From Ignavibacteriaceae bacterium (lineage in GTDB: Bacteria; Bacteroidota; Ignavibacteria; Ignavibacteriales; Ignavibacteriaceae): a stretch of DNA of 53,249 nt. The DNA is taken from the NCBI GenBank assembly GCA_031292435.1, contig JARLHD010000272.1, positions 1-53,249 of the forward strand, given 5' to 3'. Positions 34,163-42,223 of this stretch are shown here, piece after piece. The stretch's first letter is position 1. Each line of letters opens with the position of its first letter. Both the position numbers and the translations under genes were made by a program. A model generated the notes under the pieces. That model saw nothing but the letters and a program-made list of their open reading frames with translations. It had not been told where the DNA came from and ran no database searches.

Positions 34163-34906
34163 TCACTGTTCCAGAAGAAGAGCAGCGGCATCTTTATCAA
34201 ATAAATATTCAAGAGTTCCGTTAGCGGGATTTATTCTACCGGCAGGATATTTATTTTTATCACCCTTTAATATTTCATAAGCAACTTCAGCCTTATCTTT
34301 ACCTGTCGCAATAAAAGTAACATAATCTGCATTATTGATTATAGTTTCAGTTATAGTAATTCTGATTTGTCCGGTTTCCGGGTTTCTTGAAACAGCAGAA
34401 ATGTTCTGAAATTGATACTTTAATTCAACATTAGGAAAGATAGAGGCAATATGCCCATCCTTTCCTATTCCAAGTAATATCCAATCAAATTCAGGGAGAC
34501 TGCCGCGTTTTTTACCTACATTATTCAATATTTCATTGCCATAACGCTGAACTTCCAACTGAGGGACTATCTCTCCTTTTATTCTGTGGATATTCTCTTC
34601 AGGGATGATAATCTTACTAAGAAGAACCACATTTATAGTCCGGAAATTACTACCCGGATCCATAGGAGGGACCATTCTTTCATCGACAAAGAAGATATGT
34701 ATTCTCTCCCATTCTATATTTTTTGAGTATTGAGGATTGGCTAATTTATTAAGATATATATTCGGTGTATTTCCACCCGAAAGCGCGATGAATATATTTT
34801 TTTTTTTTTGTAAAAGCTCTGCGCATCGTTTTCTAAAAAGTTCAGCAAAGTATTCAGACAATTCTTTAGTATTTGAAAACAAATTATAATTCACAATAGA
34901 GCCCAT
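34163..34906 (-). CDS. pgl: 6-phosphogluconolactonase
   Basis: It hydrolyses 6-phosphogluconolactone, the second step of the oxidative pentose phosphate pathway. The 247-residue protein has the family signatures FIALSGGNTPNIYLNKL, IHIFFVDERMVPPMDPGSNF and DWILLGIGKDGHIASIFP. The DERMVP and GxGxDGHxAS segments place it with DevB-type lactonases rather than glucosamine-6-phosphate deaminases. The ATG at 34906 lies inside the end of zwf, with a 23-base overlap in another frame. A GTG five codons later is possible. It is cotranscribed after zwf and convergent with the gene ending at 34153. Confidence 0.93.
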   Translation of the reverse strand: MGSIVNYNLFSNTKELSEYFAELFRKRCAELLQKKKNIFIALSGGNTPNIYLNKLANPQYSKNIEWERIHIFFVDERMVPPMDPGSNFRTINVVLLSKIIIPEENIHRIKGEIVPQLEVQRYGNEILNNVGKKRGSLPEFDWILLGIGKDGHIASIFPNVELKYQFQNISAVSRNPETGQIRITITETIINNADYVTFIATGKDKAEVAYEILKGDKNKYPAGRINPANGTLEYLFDKDAAALLLEQ

Positions 34907-36416
34907 CGTCTGTCAGATTTTTACATGGATATCTCCATTCGGATTTAGAGTTCTCAAACAGGTCAAATGATTCCATAGGACCCCAGGTACCCGCCGGATA
35001 CCCATGAATTTTTATTTCAGGATTTTCTTTCCACTGTTTAAGAATAGGATCAACAAAACGCCAGCATTCTTCAACAGCATCTCCACGAGCATAGAGAGTT
35101 GAATCGGCGCGCATGCAATCAAGCAGAAGTCTGCCATATGCCGGGGGCAACTCGATATCGGTCATTTCAGAATAATGGAAATCCATATTGATATTCTGAA
35201 TTTTATATCCGGCACCAGGCTGTTTCAGACCGATTTTGAATAATATTCCTTCATCGGGCTGGATCCTAATAATCAGTTGGTTGACAGTCTGCTCAGCATT
35301 ATCCCTTGAGAATAAATGATGGGGCGTTTTCTTAAAATGAATAACTACTTCAGTAACTCTTGTAGGAAGGCGCTTGCCTGCCCGGATATAGAAGGGAACA
35401 CCACCCCATCTCCAATTATCTATAAAGAACTTAATAGCAGCATAGGTTTCAGTTCTGGAATCGGGGGCAACACCTTTTTCATCTCTATAAGCAGGAATTT
35501 TTTCACCGCGGATTGTAGATTCAATATATTGACCACGGACTGTAAATTTCTCGACATCTTCTTCTCTGATGCGTCTAAATGATTGGAATACTTTTAGTGT
35601 TTCATTTCTCACGGCATTTGCCCGAAAAGAAGATGGAGGCTCCATAGCAATAAAGCCAACAATCTGGAGCATATGGTTTTGAATCATATCCCGCAAGGCG
35701 CCTGAACCCTCATAATAACCTCCGCGTCCTTCCACACCAATGAATTCAGATGAGGTAATTTCCACATGATCGATAAAATTCCTATTCCACATTGGTTCAA
35801 AAATACCATTGGCAAAGCGCAATACAAGTACATTCTGCACGGTCTCCTTTCCTAAATAATGATCGATCCTATATATCTGGTTTTCATTAAATATTTCATG
35901 GAGATGATTATTTAATTTCCTTGCAGAATCAAAATCAAAACCAAATGGTTTCTCGACAATTATTTTTTTACTCCCATGTTCGTCGGGAGTATCCTGCAGA
36001 TTATAGGCACCAAGACAGGTAACTATTGTTTCATATAATTTGGGAGGAGTGGCGAGGTAATAAATATAATTTCCATGAGTGACCTTAAGCGAATTCAGTT
36101 CATCTAACTTTTCTTTAAGTAAAATATAATCATTAATATCTTCTGTATTGATAGGCAGGTAATGGGCATTAAGGACAAAGTTTTTTAATAATTCCTTATC
36201 AATATCTTTCGATTCGGAATATTTTAATACACCGTCAAATATGTTCTGCCTGAACTGGTTATCATTATAGACCGTACGACTTACGCCGAGAATGGCAAAA
36301 TCATCGCCTAATAAACCCTGTTTATACAAATTAAAGAGTGCTGGGATGAGTTTCTTTTTTGTAAGGTCGCCTGATGCACCAAAAATCACCATTATACTGT
36401 TATGCGGTCTATCCAT
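34884..36416 (-). CDS. zwf: Glucose-6-phosphate 1-dehydrogenase
   Basis: It oxidises glucose 6-phosphate with NADP+ and is the entry to the oxidative pentose phosphate pathway. The 510-residue protein has the coenzyme loop IFGASGDLTKKKLIPAL (11-27). The substrate and catalytic motif is RIDHYLGKETVQN, with H186 and K190. EKPFGFD (155-161) and GRGGYYEGSGALRDMIQNH lie in the second domain. The length is normal. The start at 36416 matches the family N-terminus (MDRPHNSIMVIFGASGD), preceded by GAGAATT. It forms a two-gene operon with pgl. Phosphogluconate dehydrogenase is not in the window. Confidence 0.97.
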   Translation of the reverse strand: MDRPHNSIMVIFGASGDLTKKKLIPALFNLYKQGLLGDDFAILGVSRTVYNDNQFRQNIFDGVLKYSESKDIDKELLKNFVLNAHYLPINTEDINDYILLKEKLDELNSLKVTHGNYIYYLATPPKLYETIVTCLGAYNLQDTPDEHGSKKIIVEKPFGFDFDSARKLNNHLHEIFNENQIYRIDHYLGKETVQNVLVLRFANGIFEPMWNRNFIDHVEITSSEFIGVEGRGGYYEGSGALRDMIQNHMLQIVGFIAMEPPSSFRANAVRNETLKVFQSFRRIREEDVEKFTVRGQYIESTIRGEKIPAYRDEKGVAPDSRTETYAAIKFFIDNWRWGGVPFYIRAGKRLPTRVTEVVIHFKKTPHHLFSRDNAEQTVNQLIIRIQPDEGILFKIGLKQPGAGYKIQNINMDFHYSEMTDIELPPAYGRLLLDCMRADSTLYARGDAVEECWRFVDPILKQWKENPEIKIHGYPAGTWGPMESFDLFENSKSEWRYPCKNLTDDGLYCEL

Positions 36417-36573
36417 TTTTTTTAATTCTCATAAATAATTGAATAAATTAATATATTTATAAGGAAATATTTTTAATTAATATTGTAATTCCGTTCCAAT
36501 TGATAAACAATTACCATTGTTCTTAATCCATAATGATATTTATATAAGTTACTTAAATATTTTTACTTTTATT

Positions 36574-37371
36574 ATGAAGAAAAACATTATTCTCTGGCTT
36601 GGGGCATTAATTGTTACATTTCTTGCCGGTTATTTACATAATGCAGCGGGTCCATACTACCCGGTTTCAGGGACTATAGGAATAGAAGGCAGGCAAGTGA
36701 CATTCAAATTTGATAAGATATACCGGGGAAATGACAGTTATAAAGTTATTATCAGATCGGATGTTATAGATGTTAAAGCTTTTTTGTTATGGAAAGACGT
36801 TACTGAATACCCATTTATCAAGGGTATTCAGAAACCGGAGACATCAGACTGGCATAGGGAAATTATGACAGATTCAGGTGCAATGATTATGGGAAAAATC
36901 CCTGTGCATAAGCCCGAAAGTCATGTTAAATACCGGGTAGAATTAAATTATGGGGGCAAACAATATTTCCTTCCGGAAGATAAACCCGTTGAAATTAAGT
37001 TTTTAGGATTTGTTAATCCATCGGTAATGAACATTTTCTATTTCATAATATTTGGCGGGCTGATACTTGCTGTAAGAACAGGAGTAGAAACATTTAATGA
37101 CAATAAACGAATTGGGATGTATACAATTTTTACATTGATCTTTTTTTTCCTGTATACAATCTGTCTGGTGCCCTTGAAGAGGACTTATGAACTAAATGCT
37201 ATAAACCATTTTGTTCCTCCGGTTAGTTCGCTGATTACATATCAATCAATTACACTGCTAATTTTATGGATAACGGGATTGATCCTTTTTTTTAATTTTA
37301 AGGGGAATAAAATAATACCGTTGGTTATATCTTTGCTGACGTTAGTAATTTATACTTTTATACATTTCTAA
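36574..37371 (+). CDS. Membrane protein of unknown function, five predicted helices
   Basis: I do not recognise this 265-residue protein. One N-terminal helix (about 4-20) is followed by a 125-residue soluble region, probably outside the membrane and beta-rich. It contains YYPVSGTIGIEGRQVTFKF and VKYRVELNYGGKQYFLPE and looks immunoglobulin-like. Four more helices follow (about 152-168, 180-200, 222-241, 246-264). The ATG at 36574 (MKKNIILWLGALIVTFLAG) is a natural membrane-protein start; an earlier in-frame start near 36517 would add 19 residues without clear support. It stands alone, divergent from zwf and convergent with the aldo/keto reductase at 37450. Confidence 0.7.
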   Translation: MKKNIILWLGALIVTFLAGYLHNAAGPYYPVSGTIGIEGRQVTFKFDKIYRGNDSYKVIIRSDVIDVKAFLLWKDVTEYPFIKGIQKPETSDWHREIMTDSGAMIMGKIPVHKPESHVKYRVELNYGGKQYFLPEDKPVEIKFLGFVNPSVMNIFYFIIFGGLILAVRTGVETFNDNKRIGMYTIFTLIFFFLYTICLVPLKRTYELNAINHFVPPVSSLITYQSITLLILWITGLILFFNFKGNKIIPLVISLLTLVIYTFIHF

Positions 37372-37449
37372 GGATCAAGGTTTTCATTTATATGCTTTTG
37401 GCATTGAATTAATGAATCTATTAAATTCTGGCGGTTCATTTACCGGTAG

Positions 37450-38274
37450 TCACATATTTTGTATGAATGCAACCATTTTATTCCTGAAGTTCTGATCAGG
37501 AATTTCTGCGGCTAAAAGATTAAAGTTATCAGATGCATGTGTGGGATTAGCCGTTGCAGGGATAACAACAGTTACTGCAGGATGGGAGATAATATAAAGC
37601 AGGAAAAACTGACTCCATGTTTTTATTGAATATTCATTTGACCATGAGGGCAGTTGTTTGTTTTTTACAGCAGAGAAATCTCTACCTTTTCCAAAGGGGC
37701 GGTTGATTAGAGTTGCAACGCCACGATCAGCAGCAGTATTTAACAAACTTTTTTCAGCGTTCCTGGAAAAGATAGAGTAATTGAATTGGACAAAATCAAT
37801 CCCGTCCTCAGAATTCAGAACACTTTCAAGATCCTCATGAGCAGAATCTGTATAATGAGTAATACCGATATATCTGATTTTCCCTTCTGACTTCCAGTCC
37901 CGAAGAGTGCGCAACTGAGTTTTCCAATCAGTAAGGTTATGGATTTGCATAAGATCCATAGAGGTTCTTTTCATTTTCTGAAAGGAGGATTCCATTTGAT
38001 GAATACCATGCTGTTTGCCTGTAATCCAGACTTTTGTTGCGTAAAAGAAATAATTACTCCACTTTGGATATGAAGTTAAATCTCCTATTACCTTTTCGGA
38101 ATTTCCATACATTGGAGAAGAGTCTATTAATTTGCAGCCGGCATTCTGCACAATTTGCAGAACCTGATTAAGTGGTTCCATTGATGATTTATCAGTAACA
38201 TCAAATGTACTCCAGGTACCAAGACCCAGAACAGGTAATTCTTCACCGGAAGAGGGGATTGGTCTTTTTATCAT
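37450..38274 (-). CDS. Aldo/keto reductase
   Basis: A 274-residue NADPH-dependent oxidoreductase with a TIM barrel. The catalytic tetrad is visible: D51 and Y56 in LIDSSPMYGNSE, K81 in ATKVW and H112 in LMQIHNL. VIPATANPTHASDNF near the C-terminus is the coenzyme-binding loop. It is shorter than the classic roughly 320-residue members and resembles bacterial YdjG/YqkF-like groups. The substrate is unknown. SSSGEE near the N-terminus (PIPSSGEELPVLGLGTWST) recalls proteins annotated as exported in some phyla, but no signal peptide is seen here. It is followed upstream on the same strand by the STAS gene with a 70-base gap. Confidence 0.9.
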   Translation of the reverse strand: MIKRPIPSSGEELPVLGLGTWSTFDVTDKSSMEPLNQVLQIVQNAGCKLIDSSPMYGNSEKVIGDLTSYPKWSNYFFYATKVWITGKQHGIHQMESSFQKMKRTSMDLMQIHNLTDWKTQLRTLRDWKSEGKIRYIGITHYTDSAHEDLESVLNSEDGIDFVQFNYSIFSRNAEKSLLNTAADRGVATLINRPFGKGRDFSAVKNKQLPSWSNEYSIKTWSQFFLLYIISHPAVTVVIPATANPTHASDNFNLLAAEIPDQNFRNKMVAFIQNM

Positions 38275-38344
38275 ATTATTAAATTTTATTCAGGTTTTGA
38301 TGAAATCATTTTCAAAGAACCAGTGCCTGAGATTTAGATATTTG

Positions 38345-38683
38345 CTATGTAAAGCTAGCCAGGGCGTCTTCTCTAGCGTCGAATATATTAAATATTTTAT
38401 TCATCCTGGTTAACTGAAACATATTTTTTACTTCCGGCTGTACTCCAGCCAGACATAAATTACCACCTATTTGTGTAACTTTTTTTAATCCCATAACAAT
38501 AGCACCGAGGAAAGTAGAATCGATAAATTCACATTCAGAAAGGTCGATAATTATATTCTTCCATCCTGATTTAATGTCATCAAACAATAATAGTTTAAAT
38601 GCTTCAGCGTGAATTAGTGTTGCTTTTTTTAGGTCTACAATTTCCACAATTATGGAACCATGTTCCTCCTGAAGGAAACCCAT
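38345..38683 (-). CDS. STAS-domain anti-sigma factor antagonist
   Basis: A 112-residue single STAS domain. The key motif is DLSECEFIDSTFLGAIVMGL, with S56 in DST the expected phosphorylatable serine of SpoIIAA/RsbV-type proteins. These bind a serine-kinase anti-sigma factor when unphosphorylated. LRxTRMNKIFNIFD-like sequence (FQLTRMNKIFNIF) gives the usual C-terminal helix. No anti-sigma kinase or PP2C phosphatase is adjacent, so partners are elsewhere. The 170-bp gap upstream contains the second 11-bp repeat array. Confidence 0.9.
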   Translation of the reverse strand: MGFLQEEHGSIIVEIVDLKKATLIHAEAFKLLLFDDIKSGWKNIIIDLSECEFIDSTFLGAIVMGLKKVTQIGGNLCLAGVQPEVKNMFQLTRMNKIFNIFDAREDALASFT

Positions 38684-38803
38684 CGATGTACCCTTATTAA
38701 ATTTTCTTTGATGATAAATATAGCCACAAAGGATTAAAATTAAAATAGAAAGTGAAAAGGGGTATTTTTAGAAATTATCATCTTACTAGCAATAACGATA
38801 CCT

Positions 38804-38836
38804 GAAAGCGTTTTGAAATCGTTTTGAAAGCGTATT
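38804..38836 (-). repeat. Tandem 11-bp repeat array (copy 2)
   Basis: On the plus strand the units are GAAAGCGTTTT (38804), GAAATCGTTTT (38815) and a diverging GAAAGCGTATT (38826). Read on the minus strand these give the CTTTCAAAACG unit seen at 7301-7338. The array begins 17 bases after the hisN stop, reading in the hisN direction, and lies 120 bases upstream of the STAS gene. Function unknown. Confidence 0.8.
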
Positions 38837-38853
38837 TTTGGCGGGGAAATGGT

Positions 38854-39618
38854 TTAATTAAGGATTTTGATAACTTCCTTATGAACCTCTGCCGAAGCAG
38901 AAGCAATAATGCTATTACCCAGGACAGGGTCATTCCCATGGTAATCGGTTATCGTACCGCCAGCACCTCTTATGACAGGGATAAGGGCCATAGAGTCCCA
39001 GATCGACATAATGGGGTCGATCATAATATCGGCAAACCCGGTAGCGATTAAATAATACCCATAGCAATCCCCCCAATTCCTATACAATTTAACACGATTA
39101 ATTAAGTCATTGAATTTATCAATATCCTGATATTTTTGAATATCCAAATGATCTGTTGTAAGAAGCACTGAATTTGAAAGCCTATTTTTCTTTCTAACAT
39201 TAACTGCCGTTCCATTCAACCATGCGTAATTATTATCACCAATCAGGAACTGATTTAGAACAGGCTGGTTAATAACCCCAAGTATTGGTTTGCCATTTTT
39301 TGCAAGTGCAATAAGAGTTCCGAAAGAAATTGCACCGCAAATGAAGCTTTTGGTTCCGTCTATTGGGTCAAGAATCCACTGATATTCTGCATTCTCATTA
39401 TGGATTCCAAATTCTTCTCCGATAATTCCATGTTCAGGGAAATTATTCATTATCAAATTGCGCATAAGTTCTTCCGCTTTTTTGTCGGCTATGGTTACAG
39501 GCGAGCGGTCCGGCTTTGTGTCAATGGAGATATTTGACCGGAAATATGATTTTATAATTTTACCGGATATTTCAGCAAGCTTTTGTGCAAATAGTGAATA
39601 TTCTTTCAGGTCATCCAT
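38854..39618 (-). CDS. hisN: Inositol-monophosphatase-family phosphatase, HisN-like histidinol phosphatase
   Basis: A 254-residue Mg-dependent phosphatase. Metal ligands lie in GIIGEEFG (E68/E69), LDPIDGTKSF (D84 and D87) and IWDSMALIPVIRGAGG. The substrate-side motif YRNWGDCYGYYLIATGFAD matches the WGDCYGY signature of HisN histidinol-phosphatases rather than inositol monophosphatases. So histidine biosynthesis is the best guess, though no other his gene is present and promiscuous sugar-phosphate activity cannot be excluded. It is divergent from the aldo/keto reductase at 39699. Its stop is followed by the 11-bp repeat array. Confidence 0.85.
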   Translation of the reverse strand: MDDLKEYSLFAQKLAEISGKIIKSYFRSNISIDTKPDRSPVTIADKKAEELMRNLIMNNFPEHGIIGEEFGIHNENAEYQWILDPIDGTKSFICGAISFGTLIALAKNGKPILGVINQPVLNQFLIGDNNYAWLNGTAVNVRKKNRLSNSVLLTTDHLDIQKYQDIDKFNDLINRVKLYRNWGDCYGYYLIATGFADIMIDPIMSIWDSMALIPVIRGAGGTITDYHGNDPVLGNSIIASASAEVHKEVIKILN

Positions 39619-39698
39619 AAAAATCCTAATATTTATTATCTTTAATCTTTAGATACAAAAGAACATAAATAAATTTAAGAAAAAAATGTGGAGAAATA

Positions 39699-40670
39699 AT
39701 GCAATATAACCATCTTGGTAGAACCGGATTATTGGTGAGTAATTTATGTTTAGGTACTATGAATTTTGGTCCCTATACATCTGAGGTGGATAGTTTTAGA
39801 ATAATGGATCGTGCAATTGAACTTGGAATAAATTTCTTTGATACAGCAAACGTATATGGATGGGATAAAGGGAAAGGAGTAACTGAAAATATTATCGGCA
39901 GATGGCTTGTGCAGGGAGAAGGAAGAAGAGATAAGATTGTACTTGCAACAAAAGTATACGGAGAAATGGGAGATGGAGTTAATCAATCAAAATTATCGGC
40001 TTATCATATAAGAAAAGCCTGCGAAGGCAGCCTGAGAAGACTTCAGACTGATCATATAGATTTATATCAAATGCATCATATTGACAGAGCAACTCCATGG
40101 GAGGAAATCTGGCAGGCTATGGAACAATTGGTTAAAGAAGGGAAAGTACTTTATATAGGAAGCAGTAATTTTGCGGGGTGGAATATTGTTGAAGCGAACT
40201 ATAAAGCAAAAGAAAAACACTTTCTTGGATTAGTATCCGAGCAAAGTATTTATAACCTCAGGAACAGGCACATAGAGTTAGAAGTAATTCCTGCCTGCAA
40301 GGCAATGGGGATGGGACTTATACCCTGGAGCCCAATGGGAGGCGGAATTCTCTGCGGTGTTTTAGAAAGTGCCAAAGTAGGAAGGCGAACCAGAGAGCCA
40401 TTACAAAAATCAGTAGAGAAACTTCGTCCTCAATTAGAATCCTATGAAAAATTATGCAAGGAAATTGGAATTGCTCCTTCTGATGTTGCCCTGGCCTGGG
40501 TATTAAGCAATCCTGTTGTTACTGCTCCAATTGTCGGTCCACGTACGTTAGAACAGCTGGAAGCTAATGTTAATGCTTCGACAATTAAATTATCGGATGA
40601 GGTGCTTAATAAATTAAATGAAATTTGGCCGGGTCCAGGTAATCAAGCGCCGGAAGCATACGCCTGGTGA
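39699..40670 (+). CDS. Aldo/keto reductase (YghZ/YajO-like)
   Basis: A 323-residue NADPH-dependent reductase. It has YNHLGRTGLLVSNLCLGTMN, the tetrad D48 and Y53 (FFDTANVYG), K85 (LATKVYG) and H126 (LYQMHHID), then YIGSSNFAGWN and coenzyme loop IVGPRTLEQLEANV. The N-terminus and length match the AKR11/AKR14-type bacterial enzymes that act on small aldehydes, such as YghZ for glyceraldehyde 3-phosphate and methylglyoxal. The substrate is an inference. GGAGAAATA precedes the ATG. It is separate from the shorter reductase at 37450 and only distantly similar. The M64 peptidase follows after 46 bases. Confidence 0.92.
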   Translation: MQYNHLGRTGLLVSNLCLGTMNFGPYTSEVDSFRIMDRAIELGINFFDTANVYGWDKGKGVTENIIGRWLVQGEGRRDKIVLATKVYGEMGDGVNQSKLSAYHIRKACEGSLRRLQTDHIDLYQMHHIDRATPWEEIWQAMEQLVKEGKVLYIGSSNFAGWNIVEANYKAKEKHFLGLVSEQSIYNLRNRHIELEVIPACKAMGMGLIPWSPMGGGILCGVLESAKVGRRTREPLQKSVEKLRPQLESYEKLCKEIGIAPSDVALAWVLSNPVVTAPIVGPRTLEQLEANVNASTIKLSDEVLNKLNEIWPGPGNQAPEAYAW

Positions 40671-40716
40671 TATTATCACATAATAAATTAATTATTGTTT
40701 TCATAAAAGGAATAAC

Positions 40717-42189
40717 ATGAAACATTTTGAAATTATTACATTGTTTTTTTTACTTATCCCCATGCTTATTAAAGCCCAGACCATAGCATTCGATAATTAT
40801 TTTATCGATAAGACCATGAGGATCGATTATTTCCACATAGGAGATTCAAAATCAGAGTTGATTACAATTGATAAAATATATCAATATGGCACATGGGGAG
40901 GAAGTCTGAAAAATCTGATTGATAATTTTAATAATGGCAGGTATTATTTCAAGATCTACGATGCTGCAACTAAAACCTTAATATATTCAAAGGGATTTGA
41001 CAGCTATTTCGGTGAATACAAAACAAGCGATGATGGTTTAAAGGGAATACAAAAAACTTACCATGAATCAGCTATTATACCCTATCCCAAACAAAAAATA
41101 ATCTTTGCCGTTGAATTGAGAGGCAAGGATAATACGCTTGGTGAAATTTACAGAACTGAGATTGATCCTGATGATATGCTTATAATCAAGGATATAGTAA
41201 CAGATAAAAATGTAAAGGTAATAGAAAGTCAGAAGAGCGGCGATCCTCATATAAAAGTTGATGTTGTAATTTTAGCTGAAGGATATACTGCCGGTGAAGA
41301 AAAGAAATTCAGGAACGACCTTGCAAGGTTTACTAAAATATTCTTTGACCAGGAACCATATAAGAGTAATAAGGATAAATTTAATGTATATGGTGTTTTC
41401 AAAGCTTCGGAAGAAAGCGGTGTTGATGAGCCAGACCATAATTCATTTAAGAAAACAGTTCTCAATGCTACATTTTATTCACTTGGATCGGAAAGATATT
41501 TATTGACAGAAGACAATAAGACAATGCGCGACCTTGCAGCAAATGTCCCATATGATGCAATCTATATTATGGTTAATCATAAAAGATATGGCGGCGGTGG
41601 GATTTATAATCTATACTGCACTTTTACATCTGATAATCAATGGCATGAATATTTATTTCTGCATGAATTCGGACATTCATTTGCAGGATTGGCAGACGAG
41701 TATTATACATCTGATGTTTCATACAATGATTTTTACCCCAGAGGAGTTGAACCAGTAGAACCAAATATTACTGCACTGCTTGATAAGACAAATATTAAAT
41801 GGAAAAAGTACCTGACTAACGGGGTTGAGATACCAACTCCATGGGAAAAGGAAGTTTTTGATTCAACTGATCTTTCCTGGCAGAAAATAAGAAGAGAACA
41901 AAATAATAAAATAGCAGAGCTTAAAAGGAACAAAGCCCCGGAAGAAGATGTTAAGAAACTTCAGGATGAATATGATGCTAAAGACAGGGAACATCAGAAG
42001 TGGATTGATAATTATTTCCGCAAAAGCAAATTCTATAAAATGGTAGGAGCCTTTGAAGGGGCAGGGTATGCTTCAAAAGGTTTGTACAGACCAATGCTTG
42101 ATTGCATTATGTTCAGCAAAGGGAAGAAACCTTTTTGTAAAGTGTGTGAGGAAGCAATTATCAGGGTAATAAATTATTATTCTGAATAG
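40717..42189 (+). CDS. M64 family (IgA-peptidase-like) secreted metallopeptidase
   Basis: A 490-residue exported zinc peptidase. The signal peptide MKHFEIITLFFLLIPMLIKA is followed by Q, an A|Q cleavage typical of Bacteroidota exports. An N-terminal beta domain (about 21-170) precedes the peptidase domain, which has VVILAEGYTAGEEKKFRND, zinc motif FLHEFGHSFAGLADEYY (H316, E317, H320 and probably D327) and a closing LDCIMFSKGKKPFC. No type IX secretion C-terminal domain is visible, so it is probably periplasmic. Family members cleave host IgA in some gut bacteria, but no such role follows for this organism. AAAGGAATAAC precedes the ATG. Confidence 0.92.
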   Translation: MKHFEIITLFFLLIPMLIKAQTIAFDNYFIDKTMRIDYFHIGDSKSELITIDKIYQYGTWGGSLKNLIDNFNNGRYYFKIYDAATKTLIYSKGFDSYFGEYKTSDDGLKGIQKTYHESAIIPYPKQKIIFAVELRGKDNTLGEIYRTEIDPDDMLIIKDIVTDKNVKVIESQKSGDPHIKVDVVILAEGYTAGEEKKFRNDLARFTKIFFDQEPYKSNKDKFNVYGVFKASEESGVDEPDHNSFKKTVLNATFYSLGSERYLLTEDNKTMRDLAANVPYDAIYIMVNHKRYGGGGIYNLYCTFTSDNQWHEYLFLHEFGHSFAGLADEYYTSDVSYNDFYPRGVEPVEPNITALLDKTNIKWKKYLTNGVEIPTPWEKEVFDSTDLSWQKIRREQNNKIAELKRNKAPEEDVKKLQDEYDAKDREHQKWIDNYFRKSKFYKMVGAFEGAGYASKGLYRPMLDCIMFSKGKKPFCKVCEEAIIRVINYYSE

Positions 42190-42223
42190 AGAATCTTCTT
42201 ATTTGACTGAACCCGGTGAGGAA

